From: Azorinus chamasolen
Taxonomy: Eukaryota > Mollusca > Bivalvia > Cardiida > Solecurtidae
Direction: 5' to 3'
Length of the DNA stretch: 64,000 nt
Assembly: GCA_963576725.1 (NCBI GenBank)
Contig: OY755247.1
Location: 17,486,526 to 17,550,525, forward strand
A model generated the notes under the pieces. That model was not told the origin of the DNA and ran no database searches. It worked only from the letters and a program-made list of their open reading frames with translations. Below are positions 1-10,275 of the stretch, one piece after another. Numbering within the stretch: position 1 is the stretch's first letter; every line of letters begins with the position of its first letter. The position numbers and the translations under genes were made by a program.

Positions 1-167
1 GAAGGTGAAACATTGTAGACATTTTAGAAAGTAAAGAACCAAATCTATCAAATTCTATTAGCAAAAAGAGCAGACCCTGATCAGACGGCTCCTCTAGGAG
101 CCGTCTGATCTGGGTCTACTCTGTTTGCAAATGTGTGAAAACACGTTTATATGAGGGAAAGGGTTAA
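1..167 (-). mobile_element. pbA MITE, cut by window edge
   Basis: Reverse-orientation copy of the pbA family. It ends GGGAAAGGGTTAA at 155-167. The hairpin at about 68-122 has arms GACCCTGATCAGAC and GTCTGATCTGGGTC around GGCTCCTCTAGGAGCC. The other end lies left of the window. Confidence 0.8.
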
Positions 168-291
168 TATTCATAAAGTCATGGATATTAATAGTGTAAT
201 GAGTTAACTGTATCAAAGGTTTAATTGTTTTTTTCTTAACAAATATAAAAAATAATCTTACAATGAAACTTTCTACATCATACATAAGAGC

Positions 292-525
292 ATAAACCTT
301 TCCCTCATATAAACGTGTTTTTACGCATTTGCTAACAGAGTAGACCCAGATCAGACGTCTGATTAGGGCCTACTCTGTTTGCTAACAGAATTTGATAGAT
401 CTGTTTCTTTGCTTTTTAAAATGTCTACAATGTTCCACCTTCCATATTACATTATAACTATTTTGTCCATGAATATTCAGTAGGTATTGAAAATTGGAAT
501 AAATATAGAACAGGGAAAGGGTTAA
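292..525 (+). mobile_element. pbA MITE with shortened hairpin
   Basis: Outer ends and body match pbA, including the ATGAATATTCAGTAGGTATTG stretch near the right end. The hairpin centre has lost its GGCTCC/GGAGCC part, so the arm GACCCAGATCAGAC runs straight into GTCTGATTAGGGCC. It ends in GGGTTAA. Confidence 0.75.
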
Positions 526-1273
526 CCCTATCCAGCATTCAAAGGGTAATTGATGTTTTCTTAACAAATACACAAATATAAAAATAATCTTACAATGAAA
601 CTTTCTACATCATACATAAGAGCTTAACTGTTTCAGAGCACAAAGAATCATGCTTCATTTTGACTTACAATGACTTGTAGTTTAATATTGTATTTTTAAT
701 GGTCTGTCTTTTTATGGCGTTCAAAACGCCATATACCAGTCGGTCTCTTTACGGCAACGAGTTCACTTGTCTAGTGAACATGCGCAAGACAAAATAGTTT
801 TCTTCAAGTCTGCACTAGTTTGGTTGTAAAATGTTCATGTATTTGTTTACTCTTCGTGTATTTAATAATAATTCGCTGTGTGAGATAATTACTACTAATC
901 TACACAAAGATAAACTTTTTAAAAGTCTTGAATTTTAATAAACTCCAAGTACGTCGATGCTCCAGAGTGGGCCCTGTACTTTAATCGGAAGAAGAAGAAG
1001 AAGACGCGAACGAATATTTTTGCCGTAGTTTTCGCAACACCTTGGCATTCTAAAGCAGAAGGAATATAGCCGAGGTTTCCGATTGCATTTACACATTCGT
1101 AACTGATTAGCATATAGACCTACATCTTCAGCCAATCAAACTGCCTTTTGCATCGCATTCGGTCATTTCCGTTTGACCCGTACTCAAAATTAGAAATAGG
1201 AAGTTTCATAAAGGACAAGGTCAAAGAAATCCCATATACACATTTATCACGCATCGAACAGCGTGTTTTGACT

Positions 1274-1352
1274 ATGGCACCCAACCTCAACACAAGTCTA
1301 AGTCTTACAAGAAGTAAAACCGTAAAACACGGGGTTCTATCGGCTTATCAAA
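1274..1352 (+). CDS. Candidate first coding exon of an unrecognised gene
   Basis: An ATG opens 26 codons (starting MAPNLNTSLSLTRSKTV, rich in Ser, Thr and Lys) and runs into a near-perfect splice donor, A|GTAAGTATT, leaving phase 1. The stretch sits in a rare repeat-free block (about 700-1600), as a promoter plus first exon would. A candidate third exon at 3520-3603 continues in the same phase without stops. I do not recognise the protein. The reading frame is also open upstream of this ATG (from 1148), so an earlier start is possible. A non-coding transcript or chance ORF cannot be excluded. Confidence 0.35.
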
Positions 1353-2322
1353 GTAAGTATTATCCATAGAAGGTTTTCAACACATATTCAATCAAATTAT
1401 ATTCCAGTGTCAATAACAACTGTCTCTTCTATGTATCGTGTAACCGCCGAGTCTGCTCAAGACGTTTGTGTCGTGTAAAAGCGAAAGTAGGTAGCAATTT
1501 GTTGAAATGTCTTTCCCAGCTTACAACTCTACTTCTGACTGTAGTTCTGAATTGAGTTTCATCAGGTTCCAAACAACTACCGTAATTGTATGTACATGTA
1601 TGGATCTACTTAGTAATTAAAAATAAAAACAGTCTACCTTCAAATTTGTAAGCAGACTACATTTATTCAAAATAAACGAGTGCTGAACATGGAAAAATAA
1701 ATGTTATGTGTAAGAATAAATTGAACAAAAAATGTAGGATTATAGGTAGCCTTTGTATCATTTTGATGTTGTGCTTCAGTTTTTGTATCAGCTTTGGACA
1801 TGAAAGCATTAATTGACCCTTTACTTCATGAATATTCATATAAGAAATAATACAATCATGAATATAATTAAGATATTCTTTTGCCATAGTAGAAACTAGA
1901 AGCATGTCAATATATAAACAGCAGATCATGAGATGGCTCCTTTTGTTTCAGTCTGTCATATTTTTATGCCCCCAATCAAGAATCAAGGGGGTGGGGGGCT
2001 GACTTTGTTGGTTTGTTGGCTTGGCTCAAACTTTATGTTGGCAATAACGTTGTAGCCATTGCACATACATACTTCAAACCTGGGCATGTCTATGCAACTT
2101 ACAGAGGCGAACATTTTTATTTATTTATTTTTTATTTTTTTAAATTTTTTTTTGGGGGGAGGGGGGGGACTTATTAATATCAATGTTATATTACAGTTAA
2201 ATGTCACATTACGGGTCAAATTTATATTTGTCACAATCAGGGGCATAGTGTTTCACAAAATGTGTTGTTATTAATACTGTTATCAATTCCAAGACGTTAT
2301 TGTTATTAACGTGTACATCAAT

Positions 2323-2323
<1 letters not shown>

Positions 2324-2367
<44 letters not shown>
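2324..2367 (+). repeat. Poly-C tract, 44 C
   Basis: An uninterrupted run of cytosines flanked by AATT and TAAC. A G-rich tract (about 2152-2169) lies 155 bp upstream. Its length is likely unstable and may be an assembly artefact. Confidence 0.9.
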
Positions 2368-2370
<3 letters not shown>

Positions 2371-2524
2371 CAAATAACATCCATATCAACCTGAACGCCA
2401 TTATGGCCATTCAGGCCTTTGATTTTGTTTGTATTGTTTTTTCATGTTGAAAAGACGATTCTAAAGAGTGGTCACAACTTGGGGTTTGGTGGTGAAACAA
2501 AAGCTCTATTCTTTAAAACGTTTT

Positions 2525-2757
2525 TACCATTCCTTTATATTTACGCCTTTGAATGCCTCTATAAAAGTCACTTTTTGAAACCAATGTGATAAATAGAGCA
2601 TTACTTATGGCTCCTATGGAACAAATACTGTATTTATCACAATGGTCTCAAAACTACACACTTCTTAAAGTTTCCTTTTTTCTAGTAAATGCTCCTTTTC
2701 AGTAGATTTATTCAAAGAGGTTGGTTCTAAAAATAGCCTATGAGGGAATGGGGTTAA
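2525..2757 (-). mobile_element. pbC MITE, diverged
   Basis: Recognised by the body (AAATAGAGCAT arms, ATTTATTCAAAGAGGTTGG, AGCCTATGAGGGAATGGGG). The hairpin centre is degraded (GGCTCCTATGGAACAA). Directly upstream (2450-2520) is half of a CG-MITE (ATTCTAAAGAGTGGTCACAA). Confidence 0.7.
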
Positions 2758-2799
2758 TTCAGGCATCTCTTATCTGTTCCTCTGTATGGCCCATCAGTA

Positions 2800-3230
2800 C
2801 AGTAAAACCTCCCTATAACGGCCACTAAATTGTGTTAATTAGTTGGTATTGTGGGTAGGTGGTTGCTTAACCCATTACCTCATAGGCTATTTTTAGATAC
2901 AACCTCTTTGAATTAATCTACCGAAAAGGATAATTAATTAGAGAAAAGGAAACTTTTTGAATTTTTGTAGTTTGAAACCATTGTGATAAATAGAGCATTT
3001 GCTCCTAGAAGAGCAAATGCTCTATTTATCACAATGGTTTCACAAAGTGACTTTTACAGAGTCGTCAAAAGTCGTCTATATGAGGGAAAGGGTTAAAGCA
3101 AGGTGAAAGTAAAGCAGAACGCTCCTACAGGAGCGTTCTGTTTTACTTTCACCTTGCTTTAAGCATCACCTGCCTTTAACACAAAATACTTTATGTAATT
3201 TAGCGGTCGTTATTGAGAGGTTTATGACTG
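2800..3230 (+). mobile_element. TgA Tigger/pogo-like MITE split by a nested pbC
   Basis: Ends are CAGTAAAACCTCCCTATAAC and GGTTTATGACTG inside a TA|TA duplication. The central hairpin has arms GCTTAAAGCAAGGTGAAAG. A pbC MITE (2867-3096) sits exactly in the TTAA of the left hairpin arm, so TTAA now occurs on both sides of it. The uninterrupted version is at 10597-10798. Confidence 0.85.
2867..3096 (+). mobile_element. pbC MITE nested in TgA
   Basis: Starts TTAACCCATTACCTCATAGG and ends GAGGGAAAGGGTTAA. The hairpin arms GAGCATTTGCTCC and GGAGCAAATGCTC are flanked by AAACCATTGTGATAAATA and its complement. The host element shows that the TTAA at each end is the duplicated target. Confidence 0.9.
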
Positions 3231-3277
3231 TATATGCAATTTGATACAAATTGTCTTGATTCATTTTCTGTTCACAG

Positions 3278-3337
3278 GAAACGAGGGAGGCAAGAATCAA
3301 TCAGTATCATGAGTACAAGGATTCTCCAGCAGTTTTG
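3278..3337 (+). other. Possible 60-nt cassette exon
   Basis: A pyrimidine-rich acceptor (TTCTGTTCACAG) precedes GAAACGAGGGAGGC and a GTAACC donor follows. Phase 0 gives an open 20-residue reading starting ETREARINQYHEYKDSP. Entered in phase 1 from the exon at 1274, it meets a TGA. Length is a multiple of three, so skipping it keeps frame with 3520-3603. Low confidence. Confidence 0.22.
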
Positions 3338-3519
3338 GTAACCATTACATTCTTCATTACTTTCTAAGCCATTACCTCATAAGTTATTTTTAGGCTATTC
3401 TCGAAGAGACAATTCTAAAGAGTGGTCCCAACATAGGGTTTGATGGAGAAATAAAGAAGTTATTCTTGAAAATGTTTTAAGTTAAGCATCTTATCTGGAG
3501 CTCTGATTTACTGTTGCAG

Positions 3520-3603
3520 GGTCTAAGAGAAGGCAGCATCCTGGCTTGTTGAAGGAGACACAGCCACTCTCAAAGGCAAAACAGGAGCAAAGCTATTTGT
3601 CAA
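3520..3603 (+). CDS. Candidate internal exon, basic Gln/Lys-rich
   Basis: Acceptor TTTACTGTTGCAG, donor A|GTATGG, 84 nt, phase 1 to phase 1. It reads SKRRQHPGLLKETQPLSKAK and a few more residues with no stop. Joined to the exon at 1274-1352 it gives a continuous, strongly basic reading of 54 residues. Family not recognised. The evidence is only splice signals and phase agreement. Confidence 0.3.
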
Positions 3604-3910
3604 GTATGGATGATTTTCTACCCTTTTTACCTGAACCCTTTGCCTGTTCTATATTTATTCAGATTTAAATACCTGCTGAATATTCATGAAATAGCTATAA
3701 TTAGATATGGAAGGTTTAACATTGTAGCCATTTTAGAAACTAAAAAAGCAGATCTATCAAACTTCCATTAGCAAACAGAGCAGAGCCTGATCTAATGGCT
3801 CCTACAGGAGACTTCTGATCTGTGACTACTTTGTTTGTAAAAGTTTGTAGTTACAATATGATTGCGCTGAATGCTTGCAATGATATCCTAAAATGGATAC
3901 CATGTTATAG

Positions 3911-4150
3911 TTAACCCATTACCTCATATTGACGACTTTTGACAACTCTGTAAAAGTCACTTTGTGAAACCATTGTGATAAATAGAGCATTTGCTCCTAT
4001 AGGAGCAAATGCTCTATTTATCACAATGGTTTCAAACTACAAAATTCTAAAAAAAAATCCCTTTTCTCTAATTAATGCTCCTTTTCGGTAGATTTATTCA
4101 GAGAGGTTGTATATAAAAATACTAAAATAGCCTATGAGGTAATGGGTTAA
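3911..4150 (-). mobile_element. pbC MITE
   Basis: TTAACCCATTACCTCATATTG to TGAGGTAATGGGTTAA with intact hairpin CTCCTATAGGAG centre and TTAA on both sides. This is one of the best-preserved copies. Confidence 0.88.
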
Positions 4151-4200
4151 GACTGAGTCTGCACGGTGTGCTATTTCTCATTATCCTTTTCTCTCCCTTC

Positions 4201-4387
4201 AACCCTTTCAGTGCGGAAAACAACTAATTGCAAACAATGTAGACCCAGATGAAAGGGGCTCCAGAGGAGCCCTCTAATTAGGGTCTGCACTGTTTGTCAT
4301 GATATGCTTTTCTTTAAAAGATTCTCTGAATATTCATGGTAAACTTGACCTGTTTGGTAATTTGGAATAGTCCATTTAAAATTGAGA
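4201..4387 (+). mobile_element. pbG-like MITE fragment
   Basis: Begins AACCCTTTCAGTGCGG. The hairpin GACCCAGATGAAAGGGGCTCC / GGAGCCCTCTAATTAGGGTC follows, then the pbG body (GGTAAACTTGACCTG). The right end is eroded. Confidence 0.65.
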
Positions 4388-4575
4388 GTTGAAATAATAT
4401 TCCCGAAGTAATTGTCTGAAAAAATTGTTTGTTACAATTCGCCTTCACATTCCATCAGAATGTCAAATAGTTTGGATCCTGACGAGACACCATGTTTACT
4501 CGGCATCTCATCTGGATCCAAACTATTTGCATAGGCTATTACAAATATGCTGCTAGCTTGCCAAGTGTTTATTAT

Positions 4576-4680
4576 CATACAGTAAAACCTCTCCATAATG
4601 GCCACTAAATTACATCAAGTATTTGGTGTTAAAGGCAGGTGGCAGCTTAAAGCAAGGTGAAAGTAAAACAGAACGCTCCT
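4576..4680 (+). mobile_element. TgA left half
   Basis: Starts CAGTAAAACCTCTCCATAAT and runs through the first hairpin arm, GCTTAAAGCAAGGTGAAAG, then stops abruptly inside the hairpin. The break is at the point expected for a hairpin-mediated deletion. Confidence 0.75.
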
Positions 4681-4721
4681 AAATGTTATATGGCTTTAAA
4701 TCTTTAATTAATAACAATATT

Positions 4722-4752
4722 ATGACGTCATGACTTTGTTGTCATGACGTCG
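4722..4752. repeat. Inverted repeat containing TGACGTCA
   Basis: ATGACGTCATGAC and its complement GTCATGACGTC face each other across TTTGTT. The left arm contains a consensus CRE (TGACGTCA). No gene start is visible nearby. Confidence 0.6.
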
Positions 4753-4939
4753 ACGTCCCTACTTCCTGTAAGGCTGGTAACTCTGTCAGACAAATGTTTG
4801 AATTAGAAATTAATTGCATTGGTTGGTTTAAATTTTTGTATAAAATATTTTTCTTTTTCTAGCCTAGCTGAAACACTATCTGTCTTTAATTTAAAAAAGG
4901 GAAATATTTCATATATATATATATATGTATGTTTGACAG

Positions 4940-5088
4940 GGACGAGGATCCAGTAGAGTACACACTTGGGGCAGACTTGAGCTTCTTATTGAAGTCCTGA
5001 ACAGCTGGCTGGATTGGATAGTTTGCAGCGTGAACTCTCCAGGGACCAAGATTTCAGTTTCGTTCTTCCTTAAATGTAACCAATAGTT
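4940..5088 (+). other. Possible terminal exon, open to a stop
   Basis: After an acceptor-like TATGTTTGACAG, one frame reads GRGSSRVHTWGRLELLIEVL and on to NQ-stop (48 residues). A second frame reads DEDPVEYTLGADLSFLLKS then stops. Either could close the gene suggested at 1274-3603, but the phases do not decide. Family not recognised. Confidence 0.2.
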
Positions 5089-5186
5089 TAGAGCTGACTA
5101 AACATTTCATGCTTGACTCTTATCTTCTCTTGACTGACGTTACTCCGACCCTTTACTCTATGAATATTCATATGAGAACAGAGGTC

Positions 5187-5363
5187 CACTAGATAAGATT
5201 CGTAAATTTCAAAATTTTCAAGAATATCTCTTTTATTTCTCCTCCAAACCCTATACAGTGACCACTCTTTAGAAACGATTCTAAAGAGTAGTCACAGTAT
5301 AGGGTTTGTTGTAGGATTGACGATTTTAGTATCTGGGTGCGCACCTTTATCTGTAGCTCTATA
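5187..5363 (-). mobile_element. CG-MITE, reverse orientation
   Basis: Hairpin arms run CAAACCCTATACAGTGACCA and its complement around AGAAACGATTCT. The right end reads GGTGCGCACCTTTATCTGTAGCTCT. On the reverse strand this end contains AAAG|GTGCGC, the same splice-donor-like sequence used in receptor copies B and C. Confidence 0.75.
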
Positions 5364-5385
5364 ATAAACAATGACATGATGCATG

Positions 5386-5612
5386 TTAACCCATTACCTC
5401 ATAGGCTATTTTTAGATACAACCACTTTGAATTAATCTACCGAAAAGGAGCATTAACTAGAGAAAAGGAAATTTTTAGAATTTTGTAGTTTGAAACCATT
5501 GTGATAAATAGAGAATGAGCTCCTACTGGAGCAAATGCTCTATTTATCACAATGGTTTAACATTGTGACTTATACAGTCATCAAAAGTCGTCAATATGAG
5601 GGAAAGAGTTAA
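5386..5612 (+). mobile_element. pbC MITE
   Basis: TTAACCCATTACCTCATAGG to GAGGGAAAGAGTTAA, with TTAA on both sides. The hairpin has one arm mutated (GAGAATGAGCTCC against GGAGCAAATGCTC). Confidence 0.85.
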
Positions 5613-6009
5613 GGACAGTCATGCTCATAATGGCGTATAGACACGAAAAGTTTTGGCAGTGGCAGAAACCGTATAATTAGATCTACATTATTTCATATAA
5701 AGCAAACCAAGCAGACCCTGATCAGACGTATGGGAGTTGTCTGATCTGGGTCTAATCTGTTTGCAAAGGGGTAGAAAGGCATAAAAGGTTAACAAACAGA
5801 TTCAAGAAAGTGGGTAACACAGCTTCTCACAACATATTGGTTGCTATGCAACTAATAGTTTGCAACACTGGACGTGATGCTACCTGAATTACTCCAAGTA
5901 TTTGGACAGACAGACTTGGGAAAATTGTACAGACCCCAGATCAAACTGACCCAGAAGAAGCAGTTTGATCAAGATCTTCACTATTTGTTAATATGTCAGT
6001 CTGATTTAA

Positions 6010-6236
6010 TTAACCCATTTGCTCCCATGATCCCATATATGGCACGTAGGCAAACAGTGTAGACTCTGATCAGACACCGCATAATGCGGCATCTGATCAG
6101 TCTACACTGTTTGCTGATAGGAAATTCAATATAAAACAAAATAAAAATGAAAATTTAGACCAGACATCCCTTAGATAAAAGATAGACTAATCCAATATAT
6201 AAGCATGGAAGAATCCACTGAGAGCAAATGGGTTAA
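6010..6236 (+). mobile_element. pbH MITE
   Basis: TTAACCCATTTGCTCCCATGA to GAGAGCAAATGGGTTAA. The terminal inverted repeat is about 16 bp. The hairpin is GTGTAGACTCTGATCAGACA with centre CCGCATAATGCGG, not the CTCC/GGAG centre seen elsewhere. Confidence 0.85.
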
Positions 6237-6266
6237 GGTTATTAAAATGTTCTGTCACAGGCCTTG

Positions 6267-6516
6267 CTAACCCTTTCCTTCATATAAACACCTTTTGATG
6301 CATTTGCAAACAGTGTAGACCCAGATCAGACGGCTCCTGAATGAGCCGTCTGATCAGGGTCTACTCTGTTTGCTTTTGACATGATAAAGATCTGACTCTA
6401 AAGTTTTTGTCAAAGCAAAAAAAATCCCATGAAAAGTTTGCAGTATAAAAATTCAGCTAATTAATATTCATGATGTCATTTTTCTTTACATAATTATTGA
6501 ATAAGCAAAGGGTTAA
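6267..6516 (+). mobile_element. pbA/pbB-type MITE
   Basis: CTAACCCTTTCCTTCATATAA to AGCAAAGGGTTAA, with arms GACCCAGATCAGACGGCTCC and GAGCCGTCTGATCAGGGTC. The left target reads CTAA rather than TTAA, presumably a later mutation. Confidence 0.82.
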
Positions 6517-6518
6517 TG

Positions 6519-6749
6519 TTTATCCCATTCCCTCATAATGACGACTTTTGATGACTATGTAAAAGATACTTTGTGAAACCATTGTGATAAATAGAGCATT
6601 TGCTCCTATAGGAGCAAATGCTCTATTTATCACAATGGTTTCAAACTACAAAATTCTTAAATTTTCCTTTTCGCTGGTTAATGCTCCTTTTCGGTAGATT
6701 TATTCGAAAGAGGTTTGATCTAAAATTAGCCTTTGAGGTAATGGGTTAT
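6519..6749 (-). mobile_element. pbC MITE flanked by TTAT
   Basis: The ends are TTATCCCATTCCCTCATAATG and GGTAATGGGTTAT, so the flanking tetranucleotide is TTAT on both sides. Hairpin centre GCTCCTATAGGAGC is intact. It starts 2 bp after the preceding element. Confidence 0.85.
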
Positions 6750-6969
6750 GTCAATGAATACTCATGCAGTAATACATTGTGTCCACCAATAGGTCTGTTC
6801 TTATTACGTAGGTAATCACTGTGATATGTTATTGATCATATTTATTACATGATCATTATTGCTTTAAAGGTCAAAGGTCAAGGTACCATTTGAAATATTT
6901 GTATACTGTAGTGATAAATAGCAGGTGTTTGCTTATTGCAGGAAAAAAGCACAACAGGTGGTTTGCTGC

Positions 6970-7198
6970 TTAACCCATTCCTTCATAGGCTATTTTTAGA
7001 TCCAAGCTCTTTGAATAAATCTACCCAAAAGGAGCATTAACTAGAGAAAAGATTATTTTTAGAATTTTGTAGTTTGAGACCATTGTGATAAATAGAGCAT
7101 TTGCTCCTATAGGAGCAAATGCTCTATTTATTACAATGGTTTCAAAACGTGACTTTAACAGAGGCATAGAGGGGCGTATTTATGGGGGAAAGGGTTAA
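6970..7198 (+). mobile_element. pbC MITE
   Basis: TTAACCCATTCCTTCATAGG to GGGGGAAAGGGTTAA. TTAA on both sides, intact GCTCCTATAGGAGC hairpin. Confidence 0.87.
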
Positions 7199-7479
7199 TG
7201 CAAGCAAAGGTCATCACGAGTGTGACACTCTGATCCAGACTCTGATAAGAAAATGCAAGAAAGATAAATACAGACCATTGTTTCAGTACTGGAAGTTTAT
7301 GGTCATTTTGTGTTTTATAGACTTGTTGAGAATTTCATATACTCTAGTGAACTTTTATACTCTAGTGAACTTTTATATGTTTATTGAACTAATCAGGGAC
7401 ATAGATTGTTGGCATATTTACAAATTTTCTATAAACTTTTAATTATTACATGTATAATAACTCTTCCGTTGCTGAAGTA

Positions 7480-7930
7480 GCGGGTAACAGACTCCCACAA
7501 CTTGCTGCAGAGTTATGGCCCTTTGTTTTTGAAAAAATTGTTTGTCTGGAGCTATTTCCCAGAAACTACTCTGATTCTTTCAATGAAACTGTGTAAATGT
7601 TAATTTGCGTAGGAAAATGGGGCCCTGCAAGTATTGTTTACATTGACCGTGGAACACCAGATTTATGGTCCTTTGTTTGCTAAAAACGGAACATTTTTGT
7701 TCGTCTGGAGCCATATCTCATCATATGTGTCTCATCAGGCTCCAATCTTGCCCTTGGAACACCGGAGTTATGGTCCTTTGTTTGCAAAAAAATGTTTTTG
7801 TCCGGAGCCATTTCCCAGAAACGTATTGGAGATTTTCTATGAAACATGTTGTGTAAATGTTAAGTATCATAAGGAAATATATGGCCCTGCAAGTATCAGT
7901 CACATTGACCTTGGAACACCAGAGACATGA
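7480..7930 (+). repeat. Dispersed repeat with internal tandem units
   Basis: Several loosely repeated units contain variants of TTATGGTCCTTTGTTTGC, GTCTGGAGCCAT and TTGGAACACCAG, spaced about 100-130 bp. No coding potential beyond short chance ORFs. This resembles the low-complexity dispersed repeats common in bivalve genomes. Confidence 0.55.
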
Positions 7931-8070
7931 AAATGGATTTAAGAAAAATACTCTGGAATTGTAGAGGATGACAATTTATGCAGGCCAAATTTATTTAACC
8001 CTTACAATGTGGGAAACAAGTCCGTTATGTCCTTTGCAAACAATGTAGACCGACAGCACTGTTTGCTATG

Positions 8071-8300
8071 TTAACCCTTTCCCTCATATTGACAACATTT
8101 GACAACCCTGTAAAAGTCACTTTGTGAAACCATTGTGATAAATAGAGCATTTGCTCCAATAGAAGCAAAAGCTCTATTTATCACAATGGTTTCAAACTAC
8201 AAAATTCTAAAATTTGTTCTTTTCTCTTATTAATGCTCCTTTTCGGTAGACTAATTCAAAGAGGTTGTATCTAAAAATAGCATATGATGTAATGGGTTAA
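8071..8300 (-). mobile_element. pbC MITE
   Basis: TTAACCCTTTCCCTCATATTG to TGATGTAATGGGTTAA, TTAA both sides. The hairpin has two arm changes (GCTCCAATAGAAGC). Confidence 0.85.
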
Positions 8301-8744
8301 TATGTTATATATGTAAGGGTTACTGTTGAAGATATTATAATTTGAATTTTGAAAATGTAGCAGGTGAAAAATTCTGTAAAAATAATTTGCCCAGCAAGCT
8401 AAAGGTTAAAGGTGATATATCATTCTGTTCATTTATAAATCAGATTACATATACAGTATTGTATTGTTAGGGGATAATTTTACATATATGCTGATAAGAC
8501 TATTATATACATGTATTGTTGATCAAGAACTCCGTGTTGGCTAGTAGTGAATTCATTATAATTATACAAACAGAGTGGACCCAGATGAGGTGGCAAGTAC
8601 TCTAGTGTCTGGCTAGAATCCACACTGGGACTTTGACTGTATTTTTGAAGGGAATATTACAAAAAAATATTTTCAGATTTGTAAAACTGTATCAGCTGAC
8701 AGCTTTAGTAGTTAGCAAATGACAAAACTTCTACGCATATAGAG

Positions 8745-8992
8745 TTAACCCTTTACTCCATAAATACGCCTTTCCACACCTATGCAAGCAGAGTAGACCC
8801 AGATCAGACGGCTCCTAGAGGAGCCGTCTGATCAGGGTCTCCTCTGTTTGCTCAAGATATAATACAGATGATTCTACAGTTTCTGCCATGACCAAAAATA
8901 TCCTGTGTCCATGTGCTATTATAACAATTAATCTAATCAATATTCATGATGTCATTATTTCCAACATAAATATTCATGGAGTACATGGTTAA
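8745..8992 (+). mobile_element. pbB MITE
   Basis: TTAACCCTTTACTCCATAAATACG to GGAGTACATGGTTAA. Hairpin arms GACCCAGATCAGACGGCTCC and GGAGCCGTCTGATCAGGGTC, perfect except for the conserved A/T position. Confidence 0.87.
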
Positions 8993-9144
8993 CTGACTAC
9001 GCAACTAGCACTTACGAGAAACAAATTAAATATTCGTACTAAAAAGAACATTTTTGTATTTTTTTACTATTCCATCCCTTATCCTCATGTTATCTCAATC
9101 TGATAGAACACCATTTGATGCCTTTGTAGGTAAACAGGGTAGAC

Positions 9145-9302
9145 CCAGATCAGGGTCCATGCTTATAAAACTTTTTAGTTGAGTCTGAGTTCGTTTTCAG
9201 ATTTGAGTTCTCAAGCTTTTGATTGGTCAGATTTGAGCCAAAGGCTCAAAAACTTGAGAACAAACTCAGACTCAACTAAAAGTTTTATAAGCATGGATCC
9301 AG
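9145..9302. mobile_element. Foldback element, about 75-bp arms
   Basis: GATCAGGGTCCATGCTTAT begins the left arm and ATAAGCATGGATCCAGAT ends the right arm. The interior is AAACTTTTTAGTTGAGTCTG and its complement around GAGCCAAAGGCTC. A second copy lies at 60284-60441. Both are bounded by the same GATCAGGGTC and GATCCAGAT-like words. Confidence 0.75.
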
Positions 9303-9375
9303 ATTCATCCTGCTGAGAGTCTACTCTTTTTGCACTGACATGAAATAATATAAAATCTGATTCAGCAGCTTCTGT

Positions 9376-9611
9376 TTAACCCATTCCCCCATAGGCTATT
9401 TTTAGATCAAACAACTTTGAATAAATCTACCTTAAAGGAGCATTAACTAGAGAAAAGGAATTTTGTTTAGAAATTTTGTAGTTTGAAACCGTTGTGATAA
9501 ATAAAGCATTTGCTCCTATAGGAGCAAATGCTCTATTTATCACAATGGTTTCAAAAGGTGACTTTTACAGAACGAGGCATAGAAAGGCGTATTTGTGGAG
9601 GAAAGCGTTAA
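9376..9611 (+). mobile_element. pbC MITE
   Basis: TTAACCCATTCCCCCATAGG to GGAGGAAAGCGTTAA, TTAA both sides, hairpin centre GCTCCTATAGGAGC intact. Confidence 0.87.
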
Positions 9612-9911
9612 TATGGTAAAAACTTCCTTTGTTCATATCAGTATAAAAATTCAGCTCGTCAATATTTAGGCATCCATTATTTCATAACCCTTTACTCCAT
9701 AAATACACCTTTGCAAACAGAGTAGACCCAGATCAGACGATGATCAGGGTCTACTGTTTTCTTATGGTATAGATGTCTTACACAAGGCGACGTGTGTTGA
9801 ATCTCAATAAACAAATTATGTTGCCATCATCTATAAACCATCTACCCTATAAATATGCCTGTCAATGCCTTTGAAAACAGTAGAGCTGTCTGATCTGGGT
9901 CTGCTGTTTGC

Positions 9912-10167
9912 TTAACCCTTTCCCTCATATAAACGTATTTTCACGCATTTGCAAACAGAATAGACCCAGATCAGATGGCTCCTAGAGGAGCCATCTGATT
10001 AGGGTCTACTCTGTTTGCTTATGGAATTTGATAGACCTGTTTCTTTAGTTTCTAAAATGGCTACAATATTCCTCCTTCCATATATCATTATACACGTAAC
10101 TATTTTGTCCATGAATATTCAATAGGTATTGAAATTTGTAATAAACATAGAACAGGGAAAGGGTTAA
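9912..10167 (+). mobile_element. pbA MITE, near-intact reference copy
   Basis: TTAACCCTTTCCCTCATATAA to ACAGGGAAAGGGTTAA. Hairpin arms GACCCAGATCAGATGGCTCC and GGAGCCATCTGATTAGGGTC. The G-to-A change on the left arm is matched by a C-to-T on the right, so pairing is kept. Confidence 0.88.
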
Positions 10168-10275
10168 TATTCAAGATGTAACTATATCTTACATGAATAT
10201 TCATGTAGTAAAGGGATGTAGATGTAACCCTGTCCGTTGACTTACCCAGTGTCCGATAACAATGAAAGCTCATTA

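Noticed and set aside
7634..7930. 98-residue ORF
   Set aside because: Spans an internally repetitive dispersed repeat whose units repeat in all frames.
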